DNA of 64,000 nt. Source: Gracilaria gracilis. Its lineage: Eukaryota; Rhodophyta; Florideophyceae; Gracilariales; Gracilariaceae. Position 1 is the first letter of the stretch. Every line of letters begins with the position of its first letter. Positions 1 to 10,689 of the stretch are shown here, piece by piece. The position numbers and the translations under genes were made by a program. Location: NCBI GenBank assembly GCA_030374805.1, contig JARGSG010000004.1, positions 1,426,001-1,490,000 of the forward strand. Reading direction: 5' to 3'. The notes under the pieces were generated by a model. It was not told the origin of the DNA, searched no databases, and saw only the letters and a list, made by a program, of their open reading frames with translations.

Positions 1-22
1 AAACGCACTTAATGGGCACATT

Positions 23-1108
23 ATGCTGCCCCCGAGGTCTGTCATTATACCAACTGCTATGTGCAAAAGGAGGATGAAGGAGTCAGACCGCCCTGGGGTG
101 CCCACGGGTACAACGGTTTCTGCAAGGTCTTTATTCAATCGTCTGTACCAGGAGCGGATGGGCCGCAGTACGGAACAAATTGAAGATGACTTTCCAATTT
201 ACCCGGAGATGGCCAATGCAATCAAAGATGATGTGCGAATGTTTCTATACCAGCGACTCGGTCTTGAGCGAGGGATCCGAACTTACACCTACCTCAAGAA
301 AGATTACTCATCCCAATTTGCAAATATGAAGAGACGTCTTATAGAAACGTATTCCGTCCTCTCCACTGCTCAGAGAGGATGGGTTATGGATTATCTCATC
401 AAGGAAGCCGTTCAAAGAGATAAGAAGGCTACCGTTGAGGCCGTGAAGGGTAGCAAGAAGAACAACACCGATGCAACCGCAGCTACCATCCCCACCCATG
501 AGCAGAACACCCTCACCCAGGTGCGTCAATCTAGTACCGGACGCCATCAAGTCGGGGGATCTAGCATTGGTGTTCAGAGAATTGTCAGTAATGACACTAA
601 CAACGCTCGTCCTTCATGCGCGAAAGAGATACATGTCCAAGATGAAGCACCTCGTAGCGGAACAGGATGTCGCGTTGTTTCACGTGAAGAAATTGGGAGC
701 ATTGAGCAGCATGAGCGGAGCGAAGGTGAAGGTAATGAGAACCAGAGTTTCGGAAGAGGTACTGAAGATGAAACCATCGCTCCCTCTATTGCAGGAGCTA
801 CATCTCAGGTACAGGGGAAGAAACTGGGAAGGAAGAGAAGGGCCTCTGTTGGGAAGAAACAGCCTAGAAGTGTATTCCAACGCAAGCTTCGTTTCAACAC
901 GGAACAAAAGGCCTTGGGCACTTGTCATCGAAGCGACAACGAGATATCTCCACACCTGTCTGGAGACGAAGAGGACTCCTCGAAGGATGAGGGTCACATT
1001 GTTGTGCTTCATAAGGCTTTCGATGCTCTTGACAAGAAAAAGGAAGCCGTGCAATGCTACTCGAGGACTGGAGGGCGAAAGAGCAGATTTAATTTGTCGC
1101 GAAAATGA
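23..1108 (+). CDS. Hypothetical charged protein (361 aa)
   Basis: I do not recognise this protein. It opens with an ATG at 23 and ends in TGA at 1106-1108. Residues about 35-150 look like a folded helical domain with many aromatic and charged residues. Residues 150-361 are low-complexity, rich in Ser, Glu, Lys and Arg, with a basic patch GKKLGRKRRASVGKKQPR near residue 270 that could be a nuclear localisation signal. No signal peptide or membrane segment is visible. A second + frame (471-1112) and a - frame (680-1054) are also open across the 3' half. I treat those as by-products of low-complexity sequence. The gene may start upstream of the window or have introns. It could also be a retroelement gag, but I see no knuckle or gag core to support that. 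Confidence 0.4.
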   Translation: MLPPRSVIIPTAMCKRRMKESDRPGVPTGTTVSARSLFNRLYQERMGRSTEQIEDDFPIYPEMANAIKDDVRMFLYQRLGLERGIRTYTYLKKDYSSQFANMKRRLIETYSVLSTAQRGWVMDYLIKEAVQRDKKATVEAVKGSKKNNTDATAATIPTHEQNTLTQVRQSSTGRHQVGGSSIGVQRIVSNDTNNARPSCAKEIHVQDEAPRSGTGCRVVSREEIGSIEQHERSEGEGNENQSFGRGTEDETIAPSIAGATSQVQGKKLGRKRRASVGKKQPRSVFQRKLRFNTEQKALGTCHRSDNEISPHLSGDEEDSSKDEGHIVVLHKAFDALDKKKEAVQCYSRTGGRKSRFNLSRK

Positions 1109-2215
1109 ATGAGAGAGGTCAGTTGTTGATGTTGCACGTTCTGCATGTGAGTTCTAAGTTCCAAACGTACGTCTTATCGAAAAGTCGACTAACCAGATGC
1201 TCTCATCTCTTTCACAGAACCTTTCCATCAACTTCTGAAAGGTCCTCATCACGTACTCTACAGATTGGTATCGAAGTACGCGAAGTTAGATTTCGCTAAT
1301 TGTAAGTGCGAACTCAAGCTTAAATCCTCCGGTCATATTCTAACGTTCCCTGCATATCTCTCGCACCGCTCCTATATAAATAGAATTGGACATTGCGTTG
1401 AATCTACTTCACGTGCATCGATTGAATGAATTGGTGGCTCTCGACTTTCAAGTTTTACCAACAGTATTTGTTCGTGTCTTGCTCCTGTTCTCATGTCACC
1501 GTTCGGTAATGGTTAAGATGCAATACCTCTCAAGCTCAACGGATGAATAAATGACCAGTTCTGGTCTAAATGGGTTTGTTCCTTGTGCTCGTAAGGGTGT
1601 TATTGGTATCTATGAGGCCTATGGTCGCCTATGAACATCGCAATGCAGAGTATGTTCTCATGCGTTTGCTGGGCATCAATGGGACGTTAAAGAGAGCTTT
1701 TTCGATCTGAATGCGGCCTCCGTTTGTCCCTTCCCGGTGATAGCCATTGCGCTACTCTCGAACCTATTTTGGCACAATGTAGGAAATATGGCTCTACAAA
1801 GAGCTGTGCCTTCTTCGTCCCAACTCCGGAGATATTTCAGAAACGTATGGTCATCAATGTGGCCAGAAATAGTATCCAAACGTGTCCTGCACTCGTAACA
1901 GCTATGACCTTTCTGAGTACCTTTCCAGCTCATATTCCGGCCCTTATATGGGAAGAAATTACGGCCATTTCTTGCCATCATACCGTCCTTTTGAGGTATG
2001 CTATAGTACAGCACCGATATCTATTGAGGTACAAGTCGGCTCTTCATCCTTGTACTACATGCGCACATATTTCGGTCCAAACTTGGCATGCTGAATGGGG
2101 CCTTCCGTAGGCCATAATTAGAGGGCCCAACAGCGCCCTCATTTTGGCCACATACTGTACCATATACGATACAAAAAGGCAGGTCTATGCGGGTCCTAAC
2201 TTCGGCCATTACAGG
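1109..2215. other. No gene recognised
   Basis: Only short ORFs in scattered frames occur here. The stretch 1,920-2,200 has several GGCC-containing words and reads like decayed repeat DNA leading into gypsy relic G1. I could not identify an LTR. Confidence 0.4.
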
Positions 2216-2261
2216 GACACTTTTCGGACGGCCATTTAGACCACAGGGAACGGGGTTGAAC

Positions 2262-4618
2262 TCCGGAAGAACTCAAACACGCCGAAGGTATTCCCTGCAA
2301 AGGCGCCTCTCGAGTTTCTTGCAATCGAGATCCTTGGAACTCTCCTCGCTACGTCGAGAGGTAACAAGTTTCTGCTCGTTACTAAGGATCATTTCTTGAA
2401 ACTAGTTTGGACTGTACCCTTGAAGAGGATCACCGCATTCACAGTCACCCAGACCTTCGTGAGGAATTGGATCTTCGTCTACGGTCCGCCGGTTGACGTA
2501 CTCTCCGATAACGGAAAACAGTTCGCATCGCAATTCTTCCGGGATATCTGTCGTATCCTGGATGTTGAGAACGTGTTCACGACCGCCTATCGTTTCCATT
2601 GTAAAACGGTTCAACTTGAAAATGCTAGCTGCTCGCCGTTCTCTCGTTACTGATCCCCCAAGGTATGGGACTTGTACACTGACGCGTTGAAGTTCGCGTA
2701 CAACACGCAGGTACATAGGACTACCATTTTTTCACTGTTCGAGTTGGTTCGATCCCGTACTCTCCGGCCTGTGGCGTTGGAATTACAGCATATGCTGGGA
2801 AACTTCCCCTTTGTTGGTGACTACCGCCAGAAGTGGAATAACTGGTTCGCTAAGTAGGTACCGGCCGCGCGCCAGTCCATGGCACGCTCTCAAGCCACTT
2901 ACAAGCGTGATTTAGACGCTCGCTTGCAAGGAGGCAATAAGCCGCCAATTAAGGTGGATAGCTACTTTATCGTACTGAAGAAACACTACAACCCCGAAAA
3001 AAAGAAACTGCATAAGCTCTCGCCTGTGGCGGATGGCCCCTTCAAGATGATTTCTGTCACAAAGGCAAAAGGGTACTGGAAATCAAGGACAAGCATGCAG
3101 GGATCTCCCACGATCGCGGAGTACTTGCCCCGCCACTCTCCCCTGAGGTCGAACAGGCACCTCTCAGACCCGTGTCCACGGATTACAAAACCCCAGAGGC
3201 ACCCGTGACCTATCGTTTGAATCAGATACACCGACAACACTAGACATCGCTGCTGGTCAGGATGGTCATTCCTCAATTCAACACGCTCATTGGGACTCTC
3301 CTGCAAAGTGGAACGCTCACCCTAATCCCCCCCACTCCGTCTAAGAAGGGGGAGGACACTTCTTTTGCCGAAGTCTATTCACCGTCGCAACGGGAGGCTA
3401 AAAACCGTGCTATATGGTAGGCTAACGCGGTACCAGAGAATACCTCGAGAAAGCCAGACGCACAGTCCCCGGAACCCTGACACGTCTGCATCGGTAAACC
3501 CGAATATGGGAGACAGGGTCACTCCGCGACCCACTTATGTACACGCAGGAGCGCTTTCATTAACCTTACCATCGCCCAAGGCAAAGAGCCATCGTGTCGA
3601 GGTACCAGCTCACCTGAGTAGTGACGAGCATCCCCCATAGGGTACTGTTTCTATCAATCGACTAGATGCGCCCCTCGTCGAGGCGGACGCACAGCCGGAG
3701 TCCACGGCTGGAAGCGTGATTGGAACTCCACGACGAAGGGAGAAGGTCTACGCACCGCCAAGAACGATTGTGCGGACATCTAGTGTCTCGGTAGATCCTG
3801 GCACCGCTGCTAGAAAGGAACCGGTCAATCCGGAGGTCGCCCGCGTCATGGACGAAACTGGCACGCAAGATGAGGCAAAAATTTCCCAATTAACGGGAAT
3901 GACACGCGCTGTACCCAGCATTGGTGGAAACGCCGCGAGGTACCCGAGGTTACCGGAAGTACCCATTTGGAACGGATTGACCCGCAGCCACCACTTGGCA
4001 CGCGCCAACAAGGACACCTTGTCAAGGGAGGCCGATTTTCACACGACGCATAACGGCGCCATGCCGCTCGAGTCACGTGCCGGCACAAAGATGTTGCGAA
4101 ACGGTACACCGCTTGCCCCCCAAAGCAGAAACACAGCACAGCCTTCACCCGAACTCCGTCAAGACGGGTAGAGACTCGCAAATTCGCGGTACGCCCAGAA
4201 GCCCGCCCAATCGTGGATCACGCTCGTGGTGAGACCCCTCCGCAGAGAACGGCACCTCCACACGTGGCGCGCGTAAACGTACTGGACATGGGAACCTCCC
4301 CTTCACATGGTAATGAAAACCCTGCTGTCACTACGATTCGGCAGGGCCAGCAGGTATTCATTCAAGAATACATTGGCGACTGACTTGTCGGGCATACTTG
4401 GAATCAGGATGTCATCGTGGAGTATCGCGTCCGTTGGTACGGTTATGGTCACACTGGGATATGTTCGAGCCAATCGAACATCTGCCGCGATCGAAGGTGG
4501 TAAGGTTTCACCGTCGTACGAGGACAGCGTTACCAGCGACGGTAGACGGAGCCCAAGTGCGCTAGAGAACCTTGTGAAATGGAAAAAAGCTAGGAAGAAA
4601 TACTTTATAGACGGGTAA
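2262..4618 (+). pseudogene. Ty3/gypsy chromovirus pol relic (G1): integrase to chromodomain
   Basis: This is a decayed 3' half of a gypsy pol. From 2267 the translation reads APLEFLAIEILG and then FLLVTKDHFLKLVWTV, matching the integrase core of the G4 element at 63.3 kb in this window (APLEFVAIDILG, YLLVITDRFSKLVRTV). It continues through VYGPPVDVLSDNGKQF, which holds the second catalytic Asp. A post-integrase segment at 2879-3100 (ATYKRDLDARL, then VLKKHYNPEKKK) matches G4 just before the window end. A proline/threonine-rich linker follows. A frameshifted chromodomain then starts at 4417 (VEYRVRWYGYG) and resumes one frame on as MFEPIEHLPRSKVV. Stops and frameshifts make it non-functional. 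Reverse transcriptase and protease are missing, so the relic is truncated at its 5' side. It belongs to the same family as G4. Confidence 0.8.
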
Positions 4619-4704
4619 AGCCCGCAATTAAATGGTTTATTGTATACTATTTGTACTTTGGCACACTGCCACCTCCTCACCGGGTATGTTAGGACTCAGT
4701 ACTA

Positions 4705-6130
4705 CTAGTTGTTGTCACTCCTCTCGTTGGGAGGTCCGACTTCGCCGAGGCGTTTCGCAAGCGCATCCCGCATCGTGGCCATATCGGTGGTCGCCGTGTC
4801 GGTACCGAGCCTCACTCCATAAAGAAACTGCGCTACGATCTCACCCGCGGTCCCACCCATCTGGAGAACGTCTCCGGTAGCCGCCGTGCTTTGCGAAGGT
4901 GCAGAAGCGGAACCTTCTGCCGCGGACTCAGGTTCTTGAGGGTCTGGCTCATCCGCCTCCGGAGGAGTGTCAGCCGTCATCGCCTCATTGGCCTCATGAT
5001 CGCCCGCGTTCTCGAGATCATTGTCCACGATGGGGTTATCCTCCCCACTCGCGCGGTAATAATCGTCAGAGTCGACGAACCTGACTAGGTGACCGTCTGG
5101 AATCTCCCTCGGAGCATTAAATAGTTCTGCTGCCTTGCTGGCGGATATCCCCCGTTGCTCCCACGGAGCAACGTAGACGAAGTCTCCAGCTAGTGCGTTT
5201 TTCGGACGCAGACCTGGTCCATGCCCGCCACTTCCGGCGAGCCAGCCACTGTGCTCAAAAATGACCGATCTACAGATAGTAATTTCGATGCATTCGATCA
5301 ACTCGAGAAGTTCGGCATTAACCTTTCCCACAATGGGTGGAAAGCTCCAGTGGACGGATAGCAGCCGGTACGCCCGGAGTGATGAACCAAATTCGATACT
5401 AATCGTAAGCCTTGCTGAGAATGTAAGCCGCAATTTGGACCGCCCACTCGGTGACGACAACCGACTAGAGCCCGCTACGCAAATTGGTGAGAAGGTATGA
5501 CCCTAAATAGATGAATACGGGGGGTAGCTCGAATTAGCACTCCCGGCATGCCTTGAGCTGTGCCCACCAGGCCGGCAGAGATACTTACCGACCTTGTCGG
5601 TGAGCTGGAGCCATGTGCTCTACTTCCACGTTGTGATACGTGACGATGTACCCAAATCGGGATCTACGGCGACGCTCGAGGCGGATGAACTACTGAAGCA
5701 AGTAAGATTGACACCGACGCACTATATAGCGGAACCCGGCCCAGATGATCTGTCTTTGCAAACCCATGGCTTCGTGCTGGGAAGCGGGAAATCTCCGCTA
5801 GGCGAAGGTCTTTAACGTCGAGAAAGGTCACAGTAGGTAATCTCCCCGCGAGTGCGGTACTGCTCGATATTGGACTTCATTTCCGAAGAGATCGGGAATT
5901 CGAAGAGTGCCCGGCTTTGCCGTTAGTAGCCGATGAATACAAGCGCGGCATGAGTCTGTGCACGGGACTCGCCCGCTTAGCGGAGGACCTGTTGAGCAGG
6001 CACGGCGACGCGCCGCGCCAATCTGACAAAAGAGTGATGATAGCCGGAAGGTCTCCGGCAAGCCGCTCCGTTCCGTTGGAATAATGAGCGATGAGCTCCT
6101 CATCGAAGACCGCAATTGGGTGAAATCACG
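4705..6130 (-). pseudogene. Decayed antisense gene of gypsy relic G1
   Basis: It lies on the strand opposite to G1 pol and ends about 90 bp beyond pol, in convergent orientation. The distal part is a 251-codon open stretch (5460 to 4705) ending in an acidic, Pro/Glu/Ala-rich tail. Further upstream, short in-frame matches to the intact antisense protein of G3 (33,309-35,507) can be read. HNVE followed by PAHRQGR at about 5590-5635 matches HNVEFFDVPVHRRSD. VVVTEWAVQIAAYI at about 5430-5460 matches VVYAEWAVFAFMAF. NGTERLAGDLPAI near 6050-6085 matches DGERFASIPTALP more weakly. Several stops and frame changes break it. The C-terminus differs from that of G3 (no Gly/Arg tail). The homology was seen by eye and not scored. 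Confidence 0.6.
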
Positions 6131-6493
6131 GCACAACCCGGAGTGGCATTGCATCTTGTTACTCGCGCGGGTCTCGCTCCACAAGAGAATCATATGAGGG
6201 TTACTCACGGCCTGTCTAAGATCCAGTATAAGACCCTGCAAGGGAAAATTGAATCGCCATATTTGCCGGTTTTCCCTGGTTTGAACCGGTTTTTTGCCCG
6301 CTCTGCGGTAACGGCACGGATCAGAATTCAGTGAAGTCCCCGGAGGATGATTGGTGCATTGGTTGTTGTTTGCCACTCATGGTGAGGTCTAGCACCGGAG
6401 TAGCCGGAAGCCGTTTATGAAAGGCTTAGGTGTCGGAGCGCTGTGGTGTGATCAACTGGTTCACGATCTGAGTCGCACCGTTACCAGCCTTAA
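6131..6493. other. Unassigned remnant between G1 antisense relic and copia relic
   Basis: No gene recognised. By position this should correspond to the leader and 3' LTR side of G1, but I cannot identify LTR ends. Confidence 0.3.
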
Positions 6494-8100
6494 TCTTTCT
6501 TTGCATTGTTCATGAACTGTATATTAGAGGAAACTAGTGGTGATCTTCCCACTTCATTTGACGAAGAAATGAACGCTGAAGATAATGAGAACTGGAGAGA
6601 GGCTATGCACTCTGAGGTAGAGAACCTCAAGCAGAGGAAGGTCGTTAAACTGGTTAGGCAACCTGATAACGTTGCACCAATAAATTTTCGATGGGTTTTT
6701 GATCCAAAACTGAGCATTGCAGGTGAAGTCACACGATACAGAGCCAGACTTGTGGCCAAAGGCTCCATGAAGTCATACGGTGTTGACTACACTGATTTAT
6801 TTGCCCCTGTGGTGAAATAGACCACCTTTCGTTTGGTTGTGGCACTGATTGCGCAGTTAGGACTTTCATTTCTACGAGTGGACGTCAAAAGTGCCTTTAT
6901 GTATTAAAAACTTGAAGATGAAGTGTACATGGAACAATTTCCTGGCTTTATGGTGGAGGGAAGTAAGAATGTCGTGTACAGGTTAAGTCGTGCAATATAT
7001 GGTTTGAAACAGGCCTCAAGGAAATTTCGAGATTTCATCGATCCCGTACTCTTCTAATCAAGACTGCAGTGCTCTCATCATGACCCTGCGATTTATCTTT
7101 CGTCTCCCGGAGCCTCCAGAATAATCCTAATTATTTATGTCGACGATGTTCTTATTGCCAGTGAGGACCGTACCTTGTTGGAAGACGTGGTGAGAAAGCT
7201 CTCCGAACATGTTAACCTCCAAGTTGAGAAAGATGATGCAAAGTTTTTAGGAATGACAACCAATTTCAATCATGCTGATAGAACGGTGAAAGTTCACAAT
7301 GCACCAATGATTCTCCGACTTCTTGAGAACTTTGGCATGCAAAACTGTTCTACTGTGAAGACTCCAATGACACGTAGTTTTTTGGCAAGCCTGCCACAAT
7401 GAAGTGTAGAAATGAAAGATAAGTATCCTTTCAAGGAGCTCTTGGGGTAGTTCATTTATCTTTCAAACACTTGTCGACTGGGTATTGCGTTTGCTGTTTG
7501 GTTTTTAGTCGCTACATGGACAAATTTAGTGAAATCCATTTGAAAGCAGCAAAGAGAGTTCTACGATACCTGAAAGGGACACAAATTGCTGATCTCATTT
7601 TTAAGCGTAATGAGGATAACGTTCACTGTGTTGGCTACTGTGACGCCAATTTTGCCGGAGATGCTGGTGATCGAAATTGTACCTCTGGATTTATTTTAAA
7701 CAGTCTGGAGCACTCGTTAGTTGGAAGTCGAAAAAGCAACCATTAGGTACATAATCAGCCGTTGAAGCCGAGTATATGGCACTCTCCTTGGCTGTGCGAA
7801 AAGGACTACGGCTGAGAGGGATTTACGAAGAAATGAATCTTCCGCGTGATGATTCATTTCTGATTTACTGCGATACTCAGGCTGCAATTGGTGTTTCATA
7901 AAAAAATGTATGCAGTGAAAGAACAGAACACATTGATGTGAGATAGGATTTGGTTCGAGATCACGTGGCCAAGGGAAATGCTGAGTTGCTATATATGCCG
8001 TCAGAGCATATGATCGCTGACATTTTGACGAAGCCACATGGGTCTTTAGCTCACCAAAAATATTGTGGAGGTCTGGTAATTGAAATCATACAGAATGGTT
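6494..8100 (+). pseudogene. Ty1/copia pol relic (reverse transcriptase and RNase H)
   Basis: The segment begins at the N-terminal edge of a copia-type reverse transcriptase (NWREAMHSEVENL, then RARLVAKG near 6740) and runs through AIYGLKQASRKF at about 7000. The active-site YVDD is at 7136-7147 (IIYVDDVLIASED). The connection segment and RNase H follow (GYCDANFAGD at 7634; AEYMALSLAVRKG near 7770; CDTQAAIGVS near 7872). In-frame stops occur at 6818-6820, 6904-6906 and later, and there are frame changes at about 7050 and 7500. Gag, protease and integrase are absent, so the copy is 5'-truncated and dead. The domain order RT then RNase H with no integrase downstream is the Ty1/copia arrangement. 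Confidence 0.88.
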
Positions 8101-8101
8101 C

Positions 8102-8114
8102 GAAAGAGAGGGAG
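8102..8114 (+). promoter_or_regulatory. Copia polypurine tract
   Basis: The run GAAAGAGAGGGAG stands directly before TGATCCCG. This is the position and composition expected for the plus-strand primer of the copia relic, next to its 3' LTR. Confidence 0.6.
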
Positions 8115-8375
8115 TGATCCCGAATCTAAATTGTGGATTTCTACAAAGTACATTCTCACGTTTTTATTTGTCTACAATGTTGTAGAAGCATCTAGATACA
8201 TGTAGAAAATAATTAGAATTAAATATATCTAGTACATTCTGGAAATTTCTATAGAATAACATTGTAGATCTTTGTTTATGTCTATCATAGAAATTGTCTG
8301 AGACTCTAAGACAGTGTAAAAATTGAATTACATTTCCTGTTTTACAACTAAGGAAAGTCAACCAGAGTGTTCATC
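8115..8375 (+). repeat. Probable 3' LTR of the copia relic
   Basis: It starts with TG directly after the polypurine tract and is AT-rich. The right end is uncertain because no second LTR is present for comparison. A CA at about 8375 is a possible end, since gag of G2 is readable from 8429. Confidence 0.4.
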
Positions 8376-8428
8376 ATGAAGTTGTTTTATTGAAGAACCT
8401 ATCATAGTTCTTAGAGACAGTCACCCAT

Positions 8429-10440
8429 ATGGTTGCCGACAGAGCCGCAGTGGCACTTTCCGACAGGATGATGGCATTGTTATTCTATTTCATTGAGCAC
8501 GATACGTGGGGATATATAGGCCAGATGGTGCAGAAGTCACTACAGAAGCACCAAGGTATGCCACCGCAGGTCTTCTGAGCTACGCCGGTTGAAACACCAA
8601 TCAGCACGAGAAATTCTCAGGTCTACACAGGAATTGAGACGGTCCAACCTAATCGTCTTGTTAACCCAATGGGTGAGAAGCTATTTGATCCCCATCTGGA
8701 AAAGGCAGACCCTTACAATGGCGGGGGCCCGAGGTTCATATATCTCCCGGGATCTACTGATAGAGCCAAACAAGATGACAGGAAGAGAAGTACTGGTGGC
8801 GGGGATTCGTCGGATGCCAATAATGAGCTGCGACGAAGCCAAAAATTTAACAAGAAGACCAATAGGAGGAAAAATAAAGGTCACTGGTCGGACGCGAATT
8901 CTTAAAGCTCCGAAACCTTTTCAGACTAGTCATATGGCACCGGGGGGGCGAGGTAAAGAGAAAGAGGAGAACGACAACCAAAATACTAAAATATCTCGAA
9001 AAAAGAGAGCCAAACAGTACGAGACGTCAGACTCAGCAACCGACACAGATATATACAATGAACTGGATGTAATGCATTCGCTCAACAATTAGTTCACCAA
9101 GGCGGTTGACTAAAGGAGCTACGGGTTGGTGAATAGAAGTTTTGAGTATACCAGTTCGGCGGCTAAGAAAATAATTAAGCAGCACAAGCGGCTTAGTTTC
9201 CAAATGGGAGATACAACCTTCATCGGTGATGATTCTTTCACGTTCATAGATTTCCTTCAGAGATTAAAGATCGCTTGTGACCAGAAAGTGTTCTCAAAGG
9301 GCACATCCATGTAATTGTTTCAGTTTTACCTCAGAAGACAAGGGGCAACCCTGAGGCACAGCAGGATGCAAGGCAATACCATGGCGATGGACGAAGACCA
9401 GACAGAGATGTGACATTCCTACTTACAGGTGATAAATTACATATTGGAAATATGCGCAACCAAAAAGATCATTCAAGAAACTTACGGGGAGCTTCTCAAA
9501 TACCGTCAGGGGTCCGGACAAACCGAGATGAAATTCGTGAAGTCACTGTTTCCAATGGTTTCCCGATGCAGTAATGTATTCATCACTGCGAGGCTAAAAT
9601 CCAGGCTGGTCGACAACGTGGGCCAGTCCATAAAGGCCCCGGTAAGAAATTACCTGGCAACCAACTGGAAGATGGACTACAATGGGATCGCCCGATAGAC
9701 TCAAACCGTGGAGCATAAACACCGAACTGGAAAGAGGCCTTTAGCATCGGCAGCTAAACTGGTAGGGATGAAGGACCAGCCACCCCAAAAGGTATGAAAG
9801 TTGAGGTATTCCTCGGAAGGAGCCGCATAGGGAGCGACAACGGCTGGCACGGGATTCACATAGTTGGAACGGGTTACCATAAATGAGTTTCACCACCATC
9901 CAACTGGGTAACCACGTTCCCGTCGACGCCTAATGGGCCGCCTACGATGATATCAGAACCAGTTGGCGGGGAGCGTTTACTGGCAGTAACGTAGTATACG
10001 CCACAGAGCCAAAAGAGTACACAACGCATGGCCTTTCACAAGCCATCCATGTTGCCTGGACCATCGCTTGGTCAGCTTCGTTCTCAATCAATGGCGATTC
10101 GAGATCCAAATACAGAAAATTTGATTTGTTGGTTGTGCCAATCACTCCACAACGTGGATACGGTATGCTTTAATGTCACACCACAAGCACGTGCCACCTT
10201 ACTCCAAGAAAAAAAAGACAAACCGTCAGAAAATTTTTGGGTCGTCTATGCAACGGCGCGGAAACCGACAGGAAACACCCAATTCCAAGGCCGCCCAGAC
10301 AGCCAATCTGGCTGCCACCTCTGGGTTTGAGAATCAAACTCTTTAACCGGGGGTCCCATCCCTCCCACAAAGCTAAAAACGCCTAAAGATCGGTACGCCA
10401 ACCACTGCCGACGGGCCTCCTTCGGGAGGAAAGCCAGTTC
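8429..10440 (+). pseudogene. Decayed gag of gypsy relic G2
   Basis: The reading starts with an ATG at 8429. The segment LSDRMMALLFYFIEHD, followed by GQMVQKSL, matches LKDRIPVLLHQDIPP and VQDMVRNIL in the Gag of G3. The gag core is readable at 9125-9700 (FIGDDSFTFIDFLQRLKIAC; ELLKYRQGSGQTEMKFVKSL), again collinear with G3 (FSGTDPISVLNFLQRFKTAC; VTLYRQASGMSETEFAQKL). A knuckle-like CWLCQSLHNVDTVC at about 10,130 corresponds to CRICLSREPNCC in G3. Stops at 9312-9314 and 9410-9412 and several frameshifts destroy the gene. The 5' LTR is missing; the copia LTR lies directly upstream. Confidence 0.75.
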
Positions 10441-10689
10441 CAACTGGTTTACGTATTGATGAGTACCAAAAAGTTGCCGATTCGAGTGGAATTAATAGCC
10501 AAACGGAGACGACATGCTTCTCGCAGATTGAAAACTACAAGGTAAAGTCACCCTTGGGTTCAAAGAGAACCAATTCGCCCCATGCATATCAGTTCTTGAT
10601 ACGTGAGCCGGACCAAATCTTGTTAACAAGAAGCTACTCCGCCAGAATCATCTATATATAATACGCTCGTGCACCCTCCGTGACCTGCT

